A DNA stretch of 64,000 bases, taken from the NCBI RefSeq assembly GCF_019613955.1, contig NZ_CP080443.1, positions 2,899,001 through 2,963,000 on the forward strand. Reading direction: 5' to 3'. The DNA is from Chryseobacterium sp. LJ668. GTDB lineage: Bacteria; Bacteroidota; Bacteroidia; Flavobacteriales; Weeksellaceae. The first letter of the stretch is position 1; the number at the start of each line of letters is the position of its first letter. The notes under the pieces were generated by a model, which worked only from the letters and a program-made list of their open reading frames with translations, ran no database searches and was not told the DNA's origin. Positions 51,681 through 59,893 of the stretch are shown piece after piece. A program made the translations under genes and the position numbers.

Positions 51681-52829
51681 TTGGAAATTCAAATTTTAAA
51701 TAAAGATATTCAAAATTACATCAATGCAAACCTCAAAGCGGATCTGCATTCTTTATTATTAAAAAAATCACCATTTCCTGAAGTTTCGATGCAGGAAATC
51801 GTTCAACAAATTAAAGGAAAGCTGGTTGCACAGAAAAAATTTCCATTTCTACTTAAAGATGGAATTATTTTCCCGCCACAGCTTAGTTTAGAGCAGTCTT
51901 CATCACAAAAAACAGCAGTTTATAAAGCACAGCTTTTAAATGGAAAGAAATTTATTGACCTTACAAGCGGCTTTGGAATCGATGCTTACCATCTTTCTGA
52001 AAATTTTGATGAAATCACTTTAGTGGAACAGAATCCTGAACTTTTACAGATAGTAAAACACAATTGGACTATTTTAGATAAAAAAGGAAATTTTATCAAT
52101 AATAAGTTAGAAGATTTTCTTAATCAAAACCAGGAGATTTTTGATGTTATCTACCTTGATCCTGCCAGAAGAAACTACGATAAAAATAAAGTTTTCCTTT
52201 TAGAAGATCTCTCCCCGAATATTCTTGAAATTCAGGACAGTCTGCTTTCAATTTCCAAGCAAGTTGTGATCAAGCTTTCCCCTTTGATTGATTTAAAATA
52301 TCTCGTCTCTGTTTTAAAAAATATTTCCAGAATTGATGTTATTGCGGTAAAAAATGATGTAAAAGAAGTAGTTGTCTTTCTATCTCAGGAAGAAGCAGAA
52401 TCTATTCAATGTCACTGTATTAATCTGGAAAGTGAAGAATCTGACTTCATGTTTTGGTTCGGAGATGAAGAAAACGCTCATGCACAGTATTCCGAACCTG
52501 AGAAATTCATCTACATTCCGAATAATACGGTATTAAAAGCAGGGATTTTTAATTTGATTTCGGAAAAATTTAATCTGAAAAAACTGCATCCTAATACTCA
52601 TATTTATACTTCGGAAATCGAGATGAAAGGTTTTCCGGGTAGAATTATGGAGATCGAAGTAATTGATAGTAAGTTGATTAAAAAGAAAAGCCAGTTTAAT
52701 TTAATTTCAAAAAATTATCCTCTTAAACCTGAAGAAATTAAAAAGAAATATAACCTGAAGGATGGTGGTAATGAGTATCTTATTTTTACACAATCCAAAA
52801 AAGGTAAATTAATATTAAAATCAGTCTGA
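51681..52829 (+). CDS. Class I SAM-dependent methyltransferase (THUMP-like C-terminus)
   Basis: 382 residues beginning at TTG, just six bases after the DinB gene. Residues 1-85 are a helical N-terminal part. The Rossmann core starts at KKFIDLTSGFGIDAYHLSENF (motif I, about 91-111), then TLVEQNPELLQIV, and motif IV-like DVIYLDPARRNYDKNKVF (DPAR near 156-159). The C-terminal third resembles the THUMP-like domain of related proteins annotated as RNA methyltransferases. The Asp-Pro-Ala-Arg motif agrees with a base or guanidino target. The substrate is unknown. Confidence 0.82.
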   Translation: MEIQILNKDIQNYINANLKADLHSLLLKKSPFPEVSMQEIVQQIKGKLVAQKKFPFLLKDGIIFPPQLSLEQSSSQKTAVYKAQLLNGKKFIDLTSGFGIDAYHLSENFDEITLVEQNPELLQIVKHNWTILDKKGNFINNKLEDFLNQNQEIFDVIYLDPARRNYDKNKVFLLEDLSPNILEIQDSLLSISKQVVIKLSPLIDLKYLVSVLKNISRIDVIAVKNDVKEVVVFLSQEEAESIQCHCINLESEESDFMFWFGDEENAHAQYSEPEKFIYIPNNTVLKAGIFNLISEKFNLKKLHPNTHIYTSEIEMKGFPGRIMEIEVIDSKLIKKKSQFNLISKNYPLKPEEIKKKYNLKDGGNEYLIFTQSKKGKLILKSV

Positions 52830-52833
52830 AAAT

Positions 52834-52865
52834 GTTGCCGAAAAATGCAATATTTCTTACTTTTG
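52834..52865 (+). promoter_or_regulatory. Promoter of the small lipoprotein gene
   Basis: TTG at 52834-52836, a 21-base spacer and TACTTTTG at 52858-52865. A leader of about 85 bases runs to the start at 52955. Confidence 0.6.
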
Positions 52866-52954
52866 GGCAATCAAAATTTTGAATTGAATTGCAGCGCATA
52901 TCATAAACGAAGATTTAGCAATGCAGATGACTTTATAAAAATTAAATAAATCAT

Positions 52955-53239
52955 ATGAAAAAATTAATTATATGTTTAGCCGTTGCAACAATTGCAGTTA
53001 GCTGCAAAAAAATTCAGGCAGGTGGTAATAAAGGTACTTTAAAGCTGGAAGAAGGGGTTGAAAGATATTCTGATGATGAGCAGACAAGCGGTCATGAGGA
53101 AGATCTTAATGCTAAGCATGTGGGTGCAGACCATGGAGAGCACGAGGCTGAAACTCCCAAAACTGACAGTACAAGAGCTCAGAAATCACCTGAGGTTACG
53201 ACTTCGGGCTTGGAGAAACCTTCTGCTGAACAACATTAG
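52955..53239 (+). CDS. Small acidic lipoprotein
   Basis: 94 residues. The N-terminus KKLIICLAVATIAVSCKK is a lipoprotein signal with lipidated Cys17 (VSC lipobox). The mature part is short, polar and disordered-looking, rich in Glu, Lys, Thr, Ser and His (ADHGEHEAETPK). I recognise no domain. Position +2 is Lys. It stands alone with its own promoter. No terminator is clear after it. Confidence 0.65.
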   Translation: MKKLIICLAVATIAVSCKKIQAGGNKGTLKLEEGVERYSDDEQTSGHEEDLNAKHVGADHGEHEAETPKTDSTRAQKSPEVTTSGLEKPSAEQH

Positions 53240-53391
53240 TAAATCAACATCTAAAATATATTATCCTGCACCTTTTGTGTGGGATTTTTTAGTGGTCATC
53301 TTTTAAATTACTACCGGAACGAATAAAAAATTTGTTTTGCTTGTTCAGCCAATTCTATTTTTTTAATTTTATCGAAATATTAAAATCAACA

Positions 53392-54771
53392 ATGCAAGAG
53401 ACCTTAAATTATATCAACGAAAACAAACTTCGTTTCGTTGATGAATTGTTTGAATTATTAAGAATAGCATCAATTTCCGCAGATCCGGCGTATAAAAATG
53501 AAGTTTTAGCTTGCGCAGATAAGGTAGCAGAACATCTTAAAAATGCTGGTGCAGACCAGGTGGAAGTTTGCCAGACTAAAGGATATCCCATTGTTTTTGG
53601 AGAAAAAATAATAGATAGTAACCTACCGACAATTTTGGTGTATGGTCATTATGATGTACAGCCACCGGATCCGTTAGAATTATGGAGAAAGCCACCTTTT
53701 GAACCTTACATCGAAAAAACAGATCTGCATCCCGACGGAGCAATATTTGCAAGAGGTTCCGCCGATGACAAGGGACAGTTTTTTATGCAGATTAAAGCAT
53801 TTGAGGCGATGATGAAGACCAATACTTTACCATGTAATATAAAATTTATTTTTGAAGGAGAAGAAGAAATAGGTTCTGTAAGCCTAGGAGATTGGGTAAA
53901 GGAAAATACCGAAAAATTGACTTGCGATTGCATATTGATCTCAGATACACACATCTACAGCAATGAGCAACCTACTGTAACTACAGGGTTACGAGGTCTA
54001 AGTTATGTAGAAGTAGAAGTGGAAGGTCCAAACAGAGATTTGCATTCCGGTCTTTATGGTGGTGCTGTTCCCAATCCGATTCATGTGCTCTCAAGAATGA
54101 TTGCCAAATTGATTGATGAAGACGGACAAATTACTATTGACGGATTTTATGACAATGTGGAAGATGTTTCTGATGAAGAAAGAGGGGAAATGAATAAACT
54201 GAAGGATAATCCTGAAGAATTTAAAAAATCTATCGGCCTTAAGGGAGTGGAAGGTGAGACAGGGTACACGACTTTAGAGAGAACCTCAATTCGTCCTACA
54301 TTAGACTGCAATGGGATTTGGGGAGGTTACACTGGCGAAGGTGCTAAAACGGTTATTCCTTCAAAAGCCTCAGCAAAAATTTCCATGCGTTTAGTTCCTT
54401 ACCAGACACCGGAAGAAATTACAGAAAAATTCACAAAGTATTTTGAAAAAATTGCTCCTGAAAATGTGAAGGTGACAGTGACTCCGCATCATGGCGGCAT
54501 GCCTTACGTTTTGCCAAGTGATACAAAAGAATTTTTAGCTGCAAAAAAAGCGATGGAAACAGCTTTTGGCAAAGAAGTCTTACCTTATAGAAGTGGCGGA
54601 AGCATACCAATTACGGCAATGTTTGAGCAAGTTTTAGGAGCAAAATCAGTGTTGATGGGCTTTGGACTAGATTCAGATGCTATCCATTCTCCCAACGAGC
54701 ATTACGGGTTATTTAATTTCTACAAAGGAATTGAGAGTATTCCTTTGTTCTTTGAAAATTATTCTAAATAA
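53392..54771 (+). CDS. M20-family dipeptidase/carboxypeptidase
   Basis: 459 residues from the ATG at 53392, preferred over an upstream in-frame TTG because relatives start MQETLNYINENK. Metal ligands are visible: YGHYDVQPPDP (His and Asp), GSADDKGQF (bridging Asp), the catalytic Glu in FEGEEEIGSVSLG, and a late His in SDAIHSPNEHYGLFNF. A dimerisation domain lies at about 190-330. It belongs to the ArgE/DapE/CPG2 group; the flavobacterial members are usually called dipeptidases. There is no signal peptide, so it is cytoplasmic. The precise substrate is not known. Confidence 0.92.
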   Translation: MQETLNYINENKLRFVDELFELLRIASISADPAYKNEVLACADKVAEHLKNAGADQVEVCQTKGYPIVFGEKIIDSNLPTILVYGHYDVQPPDPLELWRKPPFEPYIEKTDLHPDGAIFARGSADDKGQFFMQIKAFEAMMKTNTLPCNIKFIFEGEEEIGSVSLGDWVKENTEKLTCDCILISDTHIYSNEQPTVTTGLRGLSYVEVEVEGPNRDLHSGLYGGAVPNPIHVLSRMIAKLIDEDGQITIDGFYDNVEDVSDEERGEMNKLKDNPEEFKKSIGLKGVEGETGYTTLERTSIRPTLDCNGIWGGYTGEGAKTVIPSKASAKISMRLVPYQTPEEITEKFTKYFEKIAPENVKVTVTPHHGGMPYVLPSDTKEFLAAKKAMETAFGKEVLPYRSGGSIPITAMFEQVLGAKSVLMGFGLDSDAIHSPNEHYGLFNFYKGIESIPLFFENYSK

Positions 54772-54781
54772 CGATTATGAG

Positions 54782-54812
54782 TCCTCAAGAAGTTTTTCTT
54801 GAGGATTTTTTA
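54782..54812 (+). terminator. Intrinsic terminator after the M20 gene
   Basis: TCCTCAAGAA pairs with TTCTTGAGGA around a four-base loop, followed by six T. Confidence 0.9.
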
Positions 54813-54852
54813 ATTTTAACATTTTTTTTTAATTCACTATGTAAAACTTTAT

Positions 54853-54860
54853 TATATTTA
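54853..54860 (+). promoter_or_regulatory. Possible -7 box of the T9SS cargo gene
   Basis: TATATTTA differs from TAnnTTTG in the last base. It lies 25 bases before the start at 54886. Confidence 0.35.
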
Positions 54861-54885
54861 CATTAAATAATTTAAAATTAATTTT

Positions 54886-56436
54886 ATGAAAAAAGTTTTA
54901 TCTTCTTTATTGCTTACAGCATCTGCTATAGCATTTGGGCAAGTTTTTAGTGCAGGTTTTGAAACTAATTATGGACCATTAACTAATTGGACATTATATA
55001 ATGTTGATGGACTTACTCCGAATTCGAGTGTTAGTTATGTTAATGCAGCATGGATTCCTTCTGTAGAAGAAGCTGGTAATAGTATTGCTATGTCTACATC
55101 ATGGTATACACCCGCTGGAACCTCAAATGATTGGATGGTTTCACCGGCAATTACTCTTCCAGCAGGTACTAATACTTTGTACTGGCACGCAAAATCATAT
55201 GATCCTACTTACAAAGAATCATACAAAGTTTATATCTCTACCACTGGAAATGCGGTTGCGAATTTTACTACACCTGCTCTTACTGTAAATCTTGAAGAAG
55301 CTACATGGCAAAATAAAAGTATCGATCTAAGCTCTTATGCAGGGCAAACCATCTATATAGCTTTTCAAAATTTTTCCAATGATGCATTCTTAGGGGGAAT
55401 TGATAATGTTCATGTTATTAATGGAGTTTCTCCTCAACCGGGACGAGTAATGACCACATCTAATATCACGCAAACAAGTGGTCGTATTAATTGGACGGCA
55501 GCAACTGGTGTAACGGGATATGATTATTCTAGAGGAGCAGTTGGGCATACTCCTACTGTAGTTGGTAGTGTTACTGGTGCAACAACTAATTTTGCAGATA
55601 TTACTACTGGTCTTGCAGCAAATTCTGTTTACGAATATTATGTTAGAAGTAAAAATAATACTGTAAATGGAGCATGGATAGGGCCTTATAGATTGTTTAC
55701 TGCACAGCCTCTTGGTACGGGAACACCTTATTCTTACGGTTTTGATAATACTACTGCTGCTTTTTATCAAAATGATGGATGGACTGGAGCTTGGTCTACA
55801 AATGCTACTGCTGGAAATCCACAAGCGGGAGCGCAAATGGTATTTTCAAATAATAGTACAACAGCTGCAACTAATAGATGGTTATATTCAAAGCCATTTA
55901 CTTTATCAACAGGTAATGCATATACGGTGACTTTTTATTTGAGAAATTTCGGTGGAACAAATCCTCAAAGTATAAAATTAACTGTTGGAAATGAGGCTAC
56001 AACAACAGCACAGAGTACTACATTATGGAGTTCAACAACTGTAGCAAATGCAGCATGGACACAATATACCGCGACATTTACTCCTACAACGAGTGGAACA
56101 TATTATTTTGGGTTTAATCATTTCTCACCGATCCAAGCAGGTACTGCAGTATCTTTGGGATTGGATACATTTAACATAAATGGAGTTTTAGGTACTATTG
56201 ATACTGAAGTGAAGAAAAATCAAATATCTATATATCCTAATCCGGCTACTGATTTTGTGTCTATTAAGTCAGATTCAAAAATTAATAATGTAGAAATATT
56301 TGATGCAAGCGGACGAAAAGTTTCTAGCAACTTGAATGATAATAAGGTTGATGTAAGAAACCTAACTCCTGGAGGGTATATTATTAACATCGAAACTAAA
56401 GAAGGGAAAACTACAGAAAAATTTATCAAAAAATAA
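54886..56436 (+). CDS. Secreted T9SS cargo protein with adhesin-like and fibronectin type III-like domains
   Basis: 516 residues. A signal peptide is at 1-18 (KKVLSSLLLTASAIAFGQ). Residues 19-180 form a cleaved-adhesin/choice-of-anchor J domain (FETNYGPLTNWTLYNVDG, SNDWMVSPAITLPAG, GGIDNVHV). A fibronectin type III-like domain lies at about 188-275 (RINWTAATGVTGYDYSRG). A second adhesin-like jelly roll lies at about 280-432. The C-terminal 75 residues are a type A sorting domain: ISIYPNPATDFVSIKS, then GGYIINIETKEG and KFIKK. It would cross the outer membrane by the PorSS/T9SS and be released or anchored. It is Thr/Asn/Ser-rich, as cargo proteins usually are. Confidence 0.9.
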   Translation: MKKVLSSLLLTASAIAFGQVFSAGFETNYGPLTNWTLYNVDGLTPNSSVSYVNAAWIPSVEEAGNSIAMSTSWYTPAGTSNDWMVSPAITLPAGTNTLYWHAKSYDPTYKESYKVYISTTGNAVANFTTPALTVNLEEATWQNKSIDLSSYAGQTIYIAFQNFSNDAFLGGIDNVHVINGVSPQPGRVMTTSNITQTSGRINWTAATGVTGYDYSRGAVGHTPTVVGSVTGATTNFADITTGLAANSVYEYYVRSKNNTVNGAWIGPYRLFTAQPLGTGTPYSYGFDNTTAAFYQNDGWTGAWSTNATAGNPQAGAQMVFSNNSTTAATNRWLYSKPFTLSTGNAYTVTFYLRNFGGTNPQSIKLTVGNEATTTAQSTTLWSSTTVANAAWTQYTATFTPTTSGTYYFGFNHFSPIQAGTAVSLGLDTFNINGVLGTIDTEVKKNQISIYPNPATDFVSIKSDSKINNVEIFDASGRKVSSNLNDNKVDVRNLTPGGYIINIETKEGKTTEKFIKK

Positions 56437-56460
56437 ATACTGATAAATCTTAGTATATAA

Positions 56461-56485
56461 AAACGCTCCAATCGGAGCGTTTTTA
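56461..56485 (+). terminator. Intrinsic terminator after the T9SS cargo gene
   Basis: AAACGCTCC pairs with GGAGCGTTT around AATC, followed by T. Confidence 0.9.
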
Positions 56486-56513
56486 TTATTTTAGAGAATA
56501 AATTTTATAGATT

Positions 56514-57221
56514 ATGATTGAAAGTAAAGTAGCTTATATTACAGGAGGCACAAAAGGAATCGGTTTTGGTGTTGCTAAAACTTTATTGGAACACGGAATT
56601 GCAGTTGCGTTTTCGGGAAGAAAAAAAGAAGATGTTGAAAAAGCTGAAACAGAGCTGCAGAAATATTCTGCACAGGTTTTTGGGATCGAGTCTGATGTAA
56701 GAAGTTTAGAAAGCGAAGAAACAGCTGTAAAAAAAATCATTGAAAAATTTGGGCGATTAGATTTTGTAATTGCTAATGCAGGGCTTGGAATTTTTAAGCC
56801 TGTTGACGAGTTAACTTCAGAAGAATGGAATTCTATGATAGAAACAAATTTGACAGGCGTTTTTCATACCTTAAAAGCATCTGTAGGAGAACTAAAAAAG
56901 ACAGAAGGATATTACATTACCATTTCGAGTTTGGCCGGAGCCAATTTCTTTGAAAACGGAACAGGTTACAACGCTTCAAAATTTGGTGTTGTTGGCTTTA
57001 CCCAGGCTGCAATGATTGATTTAAGAAAATATAATATTAAATCGACCGTAATCATGCCGGGCTCTGTTGCTACCAATTTTAATGGAAATATTCCTTCAGA
57101 AAAAGATGAGTGGAAAATTCAACCGGAAGATATGGGAAATTTAATCTTAGATATATTAAAAATGAATCAGAGAGTTTTACCCAGTAAAATAGAATTTAGG
57201 GCATCAAAACCAAACAGTTAA
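56514..57221 (+). CDS. Short-chain dehydrogenase/reductase
   Basis: 235 residues. The NAD(P) motif GGTKGIGFGVAKTL is near residue 11. NAGLGIFKPVDELT contains the NAG motif, and the catalytic Ser (TISSLAG) and YNASKFGVVGFTQA (YxxxK) are in place. It is a classical SDR; an Arg in SGRKKEDVEKAE after strand 2 suggests NADP preference. The substrate is unknown. It lies between the T9SS cargo gene and the etf genes with no shared function evident. Confidence 0.9.
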   Translation: MIESKVAYITGGTKGIGFGVAKTLLEHGIAVAFSGRKKEDVEKAETELQKYSAQVFGIESDVRSLESEETAVKKIIEKFGRLDFVIANAGLGIFKPVDELTSEEWNSMIETNLTGVFHTLKASVGELKKTEGYYITISSLAGANFFENGTGYNASKFGVVGFTQAAMIDLRKYNIKSTVIMPGSVATNFNGNIPSEKDEWKIQPEDMGNLILDILKMNQRVLPSKIEFRASKPNS

Positions 57222-57255
57222 AAACTTATAATGCGCTGAATAATAATTAAATAAG

Positions 57256-57273
57256 TATTATGCATGCATAATA
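57256..57273. promoter_or_regulatory. Perfect 18-base palindrome upstream of etfBA (operator candidate)
   Basis: TATTATGCA followed directly by its reverse complement TGCATAATA. It ends 11 bases before a -7-like box and overlaps the expected -33 region, a fitting place for a dimeric repressor. Confidence 0.5.
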
Positions 57274-57284
57274 TATTTTTTATT

Positions 57285-57292
57285 TATATTTA
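57285..57292 (+). promoter_or_regulatory. Possible -7 box of etfBA
   Basis: TATATTTA, one base off TAnnTTTG, with a leader of about 70 bases to etfB. Confidence 0.35.
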
Positions 57293-57363
57293 CATCACTT
57301 AAAAACAAAAACTGCTTATTAAATTTTAGTTAATAAAGCAAAAAAGAAAAATATATAATAGAT

Positions 57364-58110
57364 ATGAAAATATTAGTTTGTATCAGCAGTGTTCCGGACA
57401 CTACTTCTAAAATTAATTTCACAGCAGATAAATCTGCTTTCGACAAAAATGGAATTCAGTGGGTCATTAACCCCTTAGACGAATTTGCTTTAACTAAAGC
57501 GATCAAATTACAGGAATCTCAGGGAGCAACTGTAACAGTAATGAATGTTGGTGACGCTGCTACAGAACCTGTCATCAGAAAGGCATTAGCAATTGGTGCA
57601 AACGATGCAGTAAGAGTTAATCTTGATCCTAAAGACAGCTATTCTACCGCAAAAGAAATTGCCTCTGTGGCACAGAATGGCGGTTATGACTTAGTTCTTT
57701 GCGGTAAAGAATCAATCGATTATAACGGTGGTTCTGTTCCTGGGATGGTTGCCCAATTATTAAATCAGCCATTCGTAAATGCTTCTGTTGGTTTGGATGT
57801 AAACGGAAGTGAAGCGACAGCGGTAAGAGAAATTGAAGGCGGTAAAGAAACTATTTCAGTTAAACTGCCTGCAGTAATTGCCGGACAAAAAGGCTTGGTT
57901 GACGAGAAAGATTTGATTATTCCAAATATGAGAGGGATTATGTCTGCTAGAACAAAGCCTTTACAGGTTGTAGAGCCTACTTCTTCCGAAGTAAAAGTTC
58001 AGGGAGTTTCTTACGATAGTGTTCCGCCAAGAGCGGCGGTGAAAATCGTTTCTCCGGATAATTTGGATGAATTGGTAAGGTTACTTCACGAAGAAGCTAA
58101 AGTTATCTAA
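57364..58110 (+). CDS. etfB: Electron transfer flavoprotein subunit beta
   Basis: 248 residues. KILVCISSVPDTTSKINF is the standard start, INPLDEFALTKAIKLQE the adenine-nucleotide region and GKESIDYNGGSVPGMVAQLL the conserved turn. The subunit binds AMP and pairs with EtfA to carry electrons from acyl-CoA dehydrogenases to the respiratory chain. etfA follows after 41 bases. A perfect palindrome in the promoter region suggests control by a dimeric regulator, perhaps linked to fatty acid or amino acid breakdown. Confidence 0.95.
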   Translation: MKILVCISSVPDTTSKINFTADKSAFDKNGIQWVINPLDEFALTKAIKLQESQGATVTVMNVGDAATEPVIRKALAIGANDAVRVNLDPKDSYSTAKEIASVAQNGGYDLVLCGKESIDYNGGSVPGMVAQLLNQPFVNASVGLDVNGSEATAVREIEGGKETISVKLPAVIAGQKGLVDEKDLIIPNMRGIMSARTKPLQVVEPTSSEVKVQGVSYDSVPPRAAVKIVSPDNLDELVRLLHEEAKVI

Positions 58111-58151
58111 TCTTTTAATTATTAAATTTTTTAATCTTAAATTCAAGAAAA

Positions 58152-59099
58152 ATGGCAGTATTCGTATACGCAGAAAATATAAACGGAGTTTACAAAAAAG
58201 CAGCTTTTGAAGCAGTTTCTTATGCAAAAGCAGTTGCAGATCAGGCGGGAGATACCGTTACGGCAATCTCTGTAAACCCAACAGATTCTTCAGATTTATT
58301 ATATAAATATGGAGCAACCAACGTAATCAATATCAAGGACGAAGGTTTGAAAAATTTCTCAGCTAAGGCTTATGCTCAGGCAGTAAGTGAGGTAGCTGAC
58401 GGAAATGTTCTTGTTTTTCCTCACACAACAGATGCTTCGTCTGTAGCGCCAATGCTGGCTGTGATGAAGAATTTTTCTTTAATTACCAATGTTTTGGAAG
58501 CACCGGAAAGCCAAGCTCCATTGCAGGTAAAAAGAAAAGCATTCTCAGGAAAAGGATTTATGCATGCAAAAGCTGAGGCGGAAGGAGTAATTCTTACCGT
58601 TTCTCAAAATGCTTTTGGAGTAAAAGAAAATGCAGTTTCTGGTTCTGAAGAGGTAAGAAATCTTTCAGTAGCCAATGAAGATACCAAAGTGATTTCTCAT
58701 GAGCAAAGTTCAGGGAAATTAGACCTAAAAGAGGCTGAAGTGGTAGTTTCTGCAGGTAGAGGAATGAAAGGTCCTGAAAACTGGGGGATGGTAGAAGAAT
58801 TAGCAAACGTTTTAGGTGCTGCTACAGCTTGTTCAAAACCGGTTTCAGATATTGGTTGGAGACCTCATACAGAGCACGTTGGACAAACCGGTAAGGCAAT
58901 TTCACCCAATCTTTATATCGCAATCGGTATTTCCGGGGCTATTCAACATTTAGCGGGGGTGAACTCTTCTAAAACAATTGTTGTAATCAACAGTGATGCT
59001 GAAGCACCGTTCTTCAAATCAGCTGATTATGGGGTTGTAGGTGATGCTTTCCAGATTCTTCCGGCACTTACTGAGAAAATTAAAGCAATCAAAGGATAG
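58152..59099 (+). CDS. etfA: Electron transfer flavoprotein subunit alpha
   Basis: 315 residues. The C-terminal FAD domain has VVSAGRGMKGPENW, SKPVSDIGWRPHTEHVGQTG and ISGAIQHLAGVNSSKTIVVIN, the three family signatures around the flavin. The N-terminal domain pairs with EtfB. Together they form the FAD-containing carrier between acyl-CoA dehydrogenases and the quinone pool. A terminator follows at 59203, beyond a short inverted repeat. Confidence 0.96.
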   Translation: MAVFVYAENINGVYKKAAFEAVSYAKAVADQAGDTVTAISVNPTDSSDLLYKYGATNVINIKDEGLKNFSAKAYAQAVSEVADGNVLVFPHTTDASSVAPMLAVMKNFSLITNVLEAPESQAPLQVKRKAFSGKGFMHAKAEAEGVILTVSQNAFGVKENAVSGSEEVRNLSVANEDTKVISHEQSSGKLDLKEAEVVVSAGRGMKGPENWGMVEELANVLGAATACSKPVSDIGWRPHTEHVGQTGKAISPNLYIAIGISGAIQHLAGVNSSKTIVVINSDAEAPFFKSADYGVVGDAFQILPALTEKIKAIKG

Positions 59100-59202
59100 A
59101 TGTTGTGAATTGGCAGCAGTCAATTCGTTTTGCTTGTCAATCTTGAAATTCATCTGCGAGCGAAGCAAAATTGACAATCAAGTTAATTTACAATTCGTAT
59201 AT

Positions 59203-59227
59203 AAAAGCCCTCTTTGGGCTTTTTTTT
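59203..59227 (+). terminator. Intrinsic terminator after etfA
   Basis: AAAGCCC pairs with GGGCTTT around TCTTT, followed by eight or so T. Confidence 0.85.
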
Positions 59228-59262
59228 GTCTAAAAGTAAAACCTACAATAAAAAATTTAATT

Positions 59263-59270
59263 TATATTTG
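59263..59270 (+). promoter_or_regulatory. -7 box of the bifunctional nuclease gene; near-leaderless arrangement
   Basis: TATATTTG with five bases (TAGCC) to the ATG at 59276. Confidence 0.5.
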
Positions 59271-59275
59271 TAGCC

Positions 59276-59875
59276 ATGGATTATAAACAGCTAATCATTC
59301 GCGGAATATCGTATAGCCAGACACAATCTGGGGCATACGCTTTGTTATTGGAACATGAAGAAACACACATAAAATTACCCGTAGTGATCGGGAATTTCGA
59401 AGCACAATCCATTTCATTAGGCTTAGAAAAAGATATTCATCCGCCACGGCCGCTTACCCACGATTTATTTACAAAATTTATAGTTTCTGCCAATTTTGAA
59501 TTGGTGTCTGTCATCATTTATCAGATCGTTGACGGAGTATTTTTTTCAAACATCAATTTTAAAAATTCTGCGACAGAGGAAGAGTTGATTTTAGATGCAA
59601 GAACTTCTGATGCTGTTGCAATGGCGGTACGATTTGATGCGCCCATTTTTACAACCCAACAAGTCCTGAATGAAGCCGGAATTTTATTAGAGCTTGAAGA
59701 TACTGGAAAAGAAGAAGATACTTTCTCAGAAAGGCTTACTAATGAAGACAGCTTAGGCAGTGTTTCTATGGAAGAATTGCAAAAGTTGCTGGAAGATGCC
59801 GTGAAAGAAGAAGATTTTGATACCGCTCTTGAAATTCAGGAAGAAATCAAAAAAAGAAAAAAGAAAATCGATTAA
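59276..59875 (+). CDS. Bifunctional nuclease family protein (DUF151) with a UVR domain
   Basis: 199 residues. Residues 1-135 form the DUF151 domain: YALLLEHEETHIKLPVVIGNFEAQSISLGLE, RPLTHDLF, and the conserved DARTSDAVAMAVRFDAPIF. After an acidic linker, residues 165-199 match a UVR-type helical hairpin (MEELQKLLEDAVKEEDFDTA, then LEIQEEIKKRKKK). DUF151 members are reported to have DNase/RNase activity in plants and Mycobacterium, and the UVR motif is a protein-contact element in UvrB/UvrC and Clp proteins. The nucleoside transporter gene follows after 18 bases. Confidence 0.88.
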   Translation: MDYKQLIIRGISYSQTQSGAYALLLEHEETHIKLPVVIGNFEAQSISLGLEKDIHPPRPLTHDLFTKFIVSANFELVSVIIYQIVDGVFFSNINFKNSATEEELILDARTSDAVAMAVRFDAPIFTTQQVLNEAGILLELEDTGKEEDTFSERLTNEDSLGSVSMEELQKLLEDAVKEEDFDTALEIQEEIKKRKKKID

Positions 59876-59893
59876 GATATTATAAAATACACA

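Noticed and set aside
53058..53306. Second frame across the small lipoprotein gene
   Set aside because: The product is Met/Leu/Arg-rich and has no signal peptide; the lipobox in the other frame decides for 52955-53239.
55390..55836. Minus-strand open frame of 148 codons inside the T9SS cargo gene
   Set aside because: It is rich in Ser, Ile, Arg and Cys, which is what the antisense of a Thr/Asn/Gly-rich protein gives. The plus-strand protein has clear domains.
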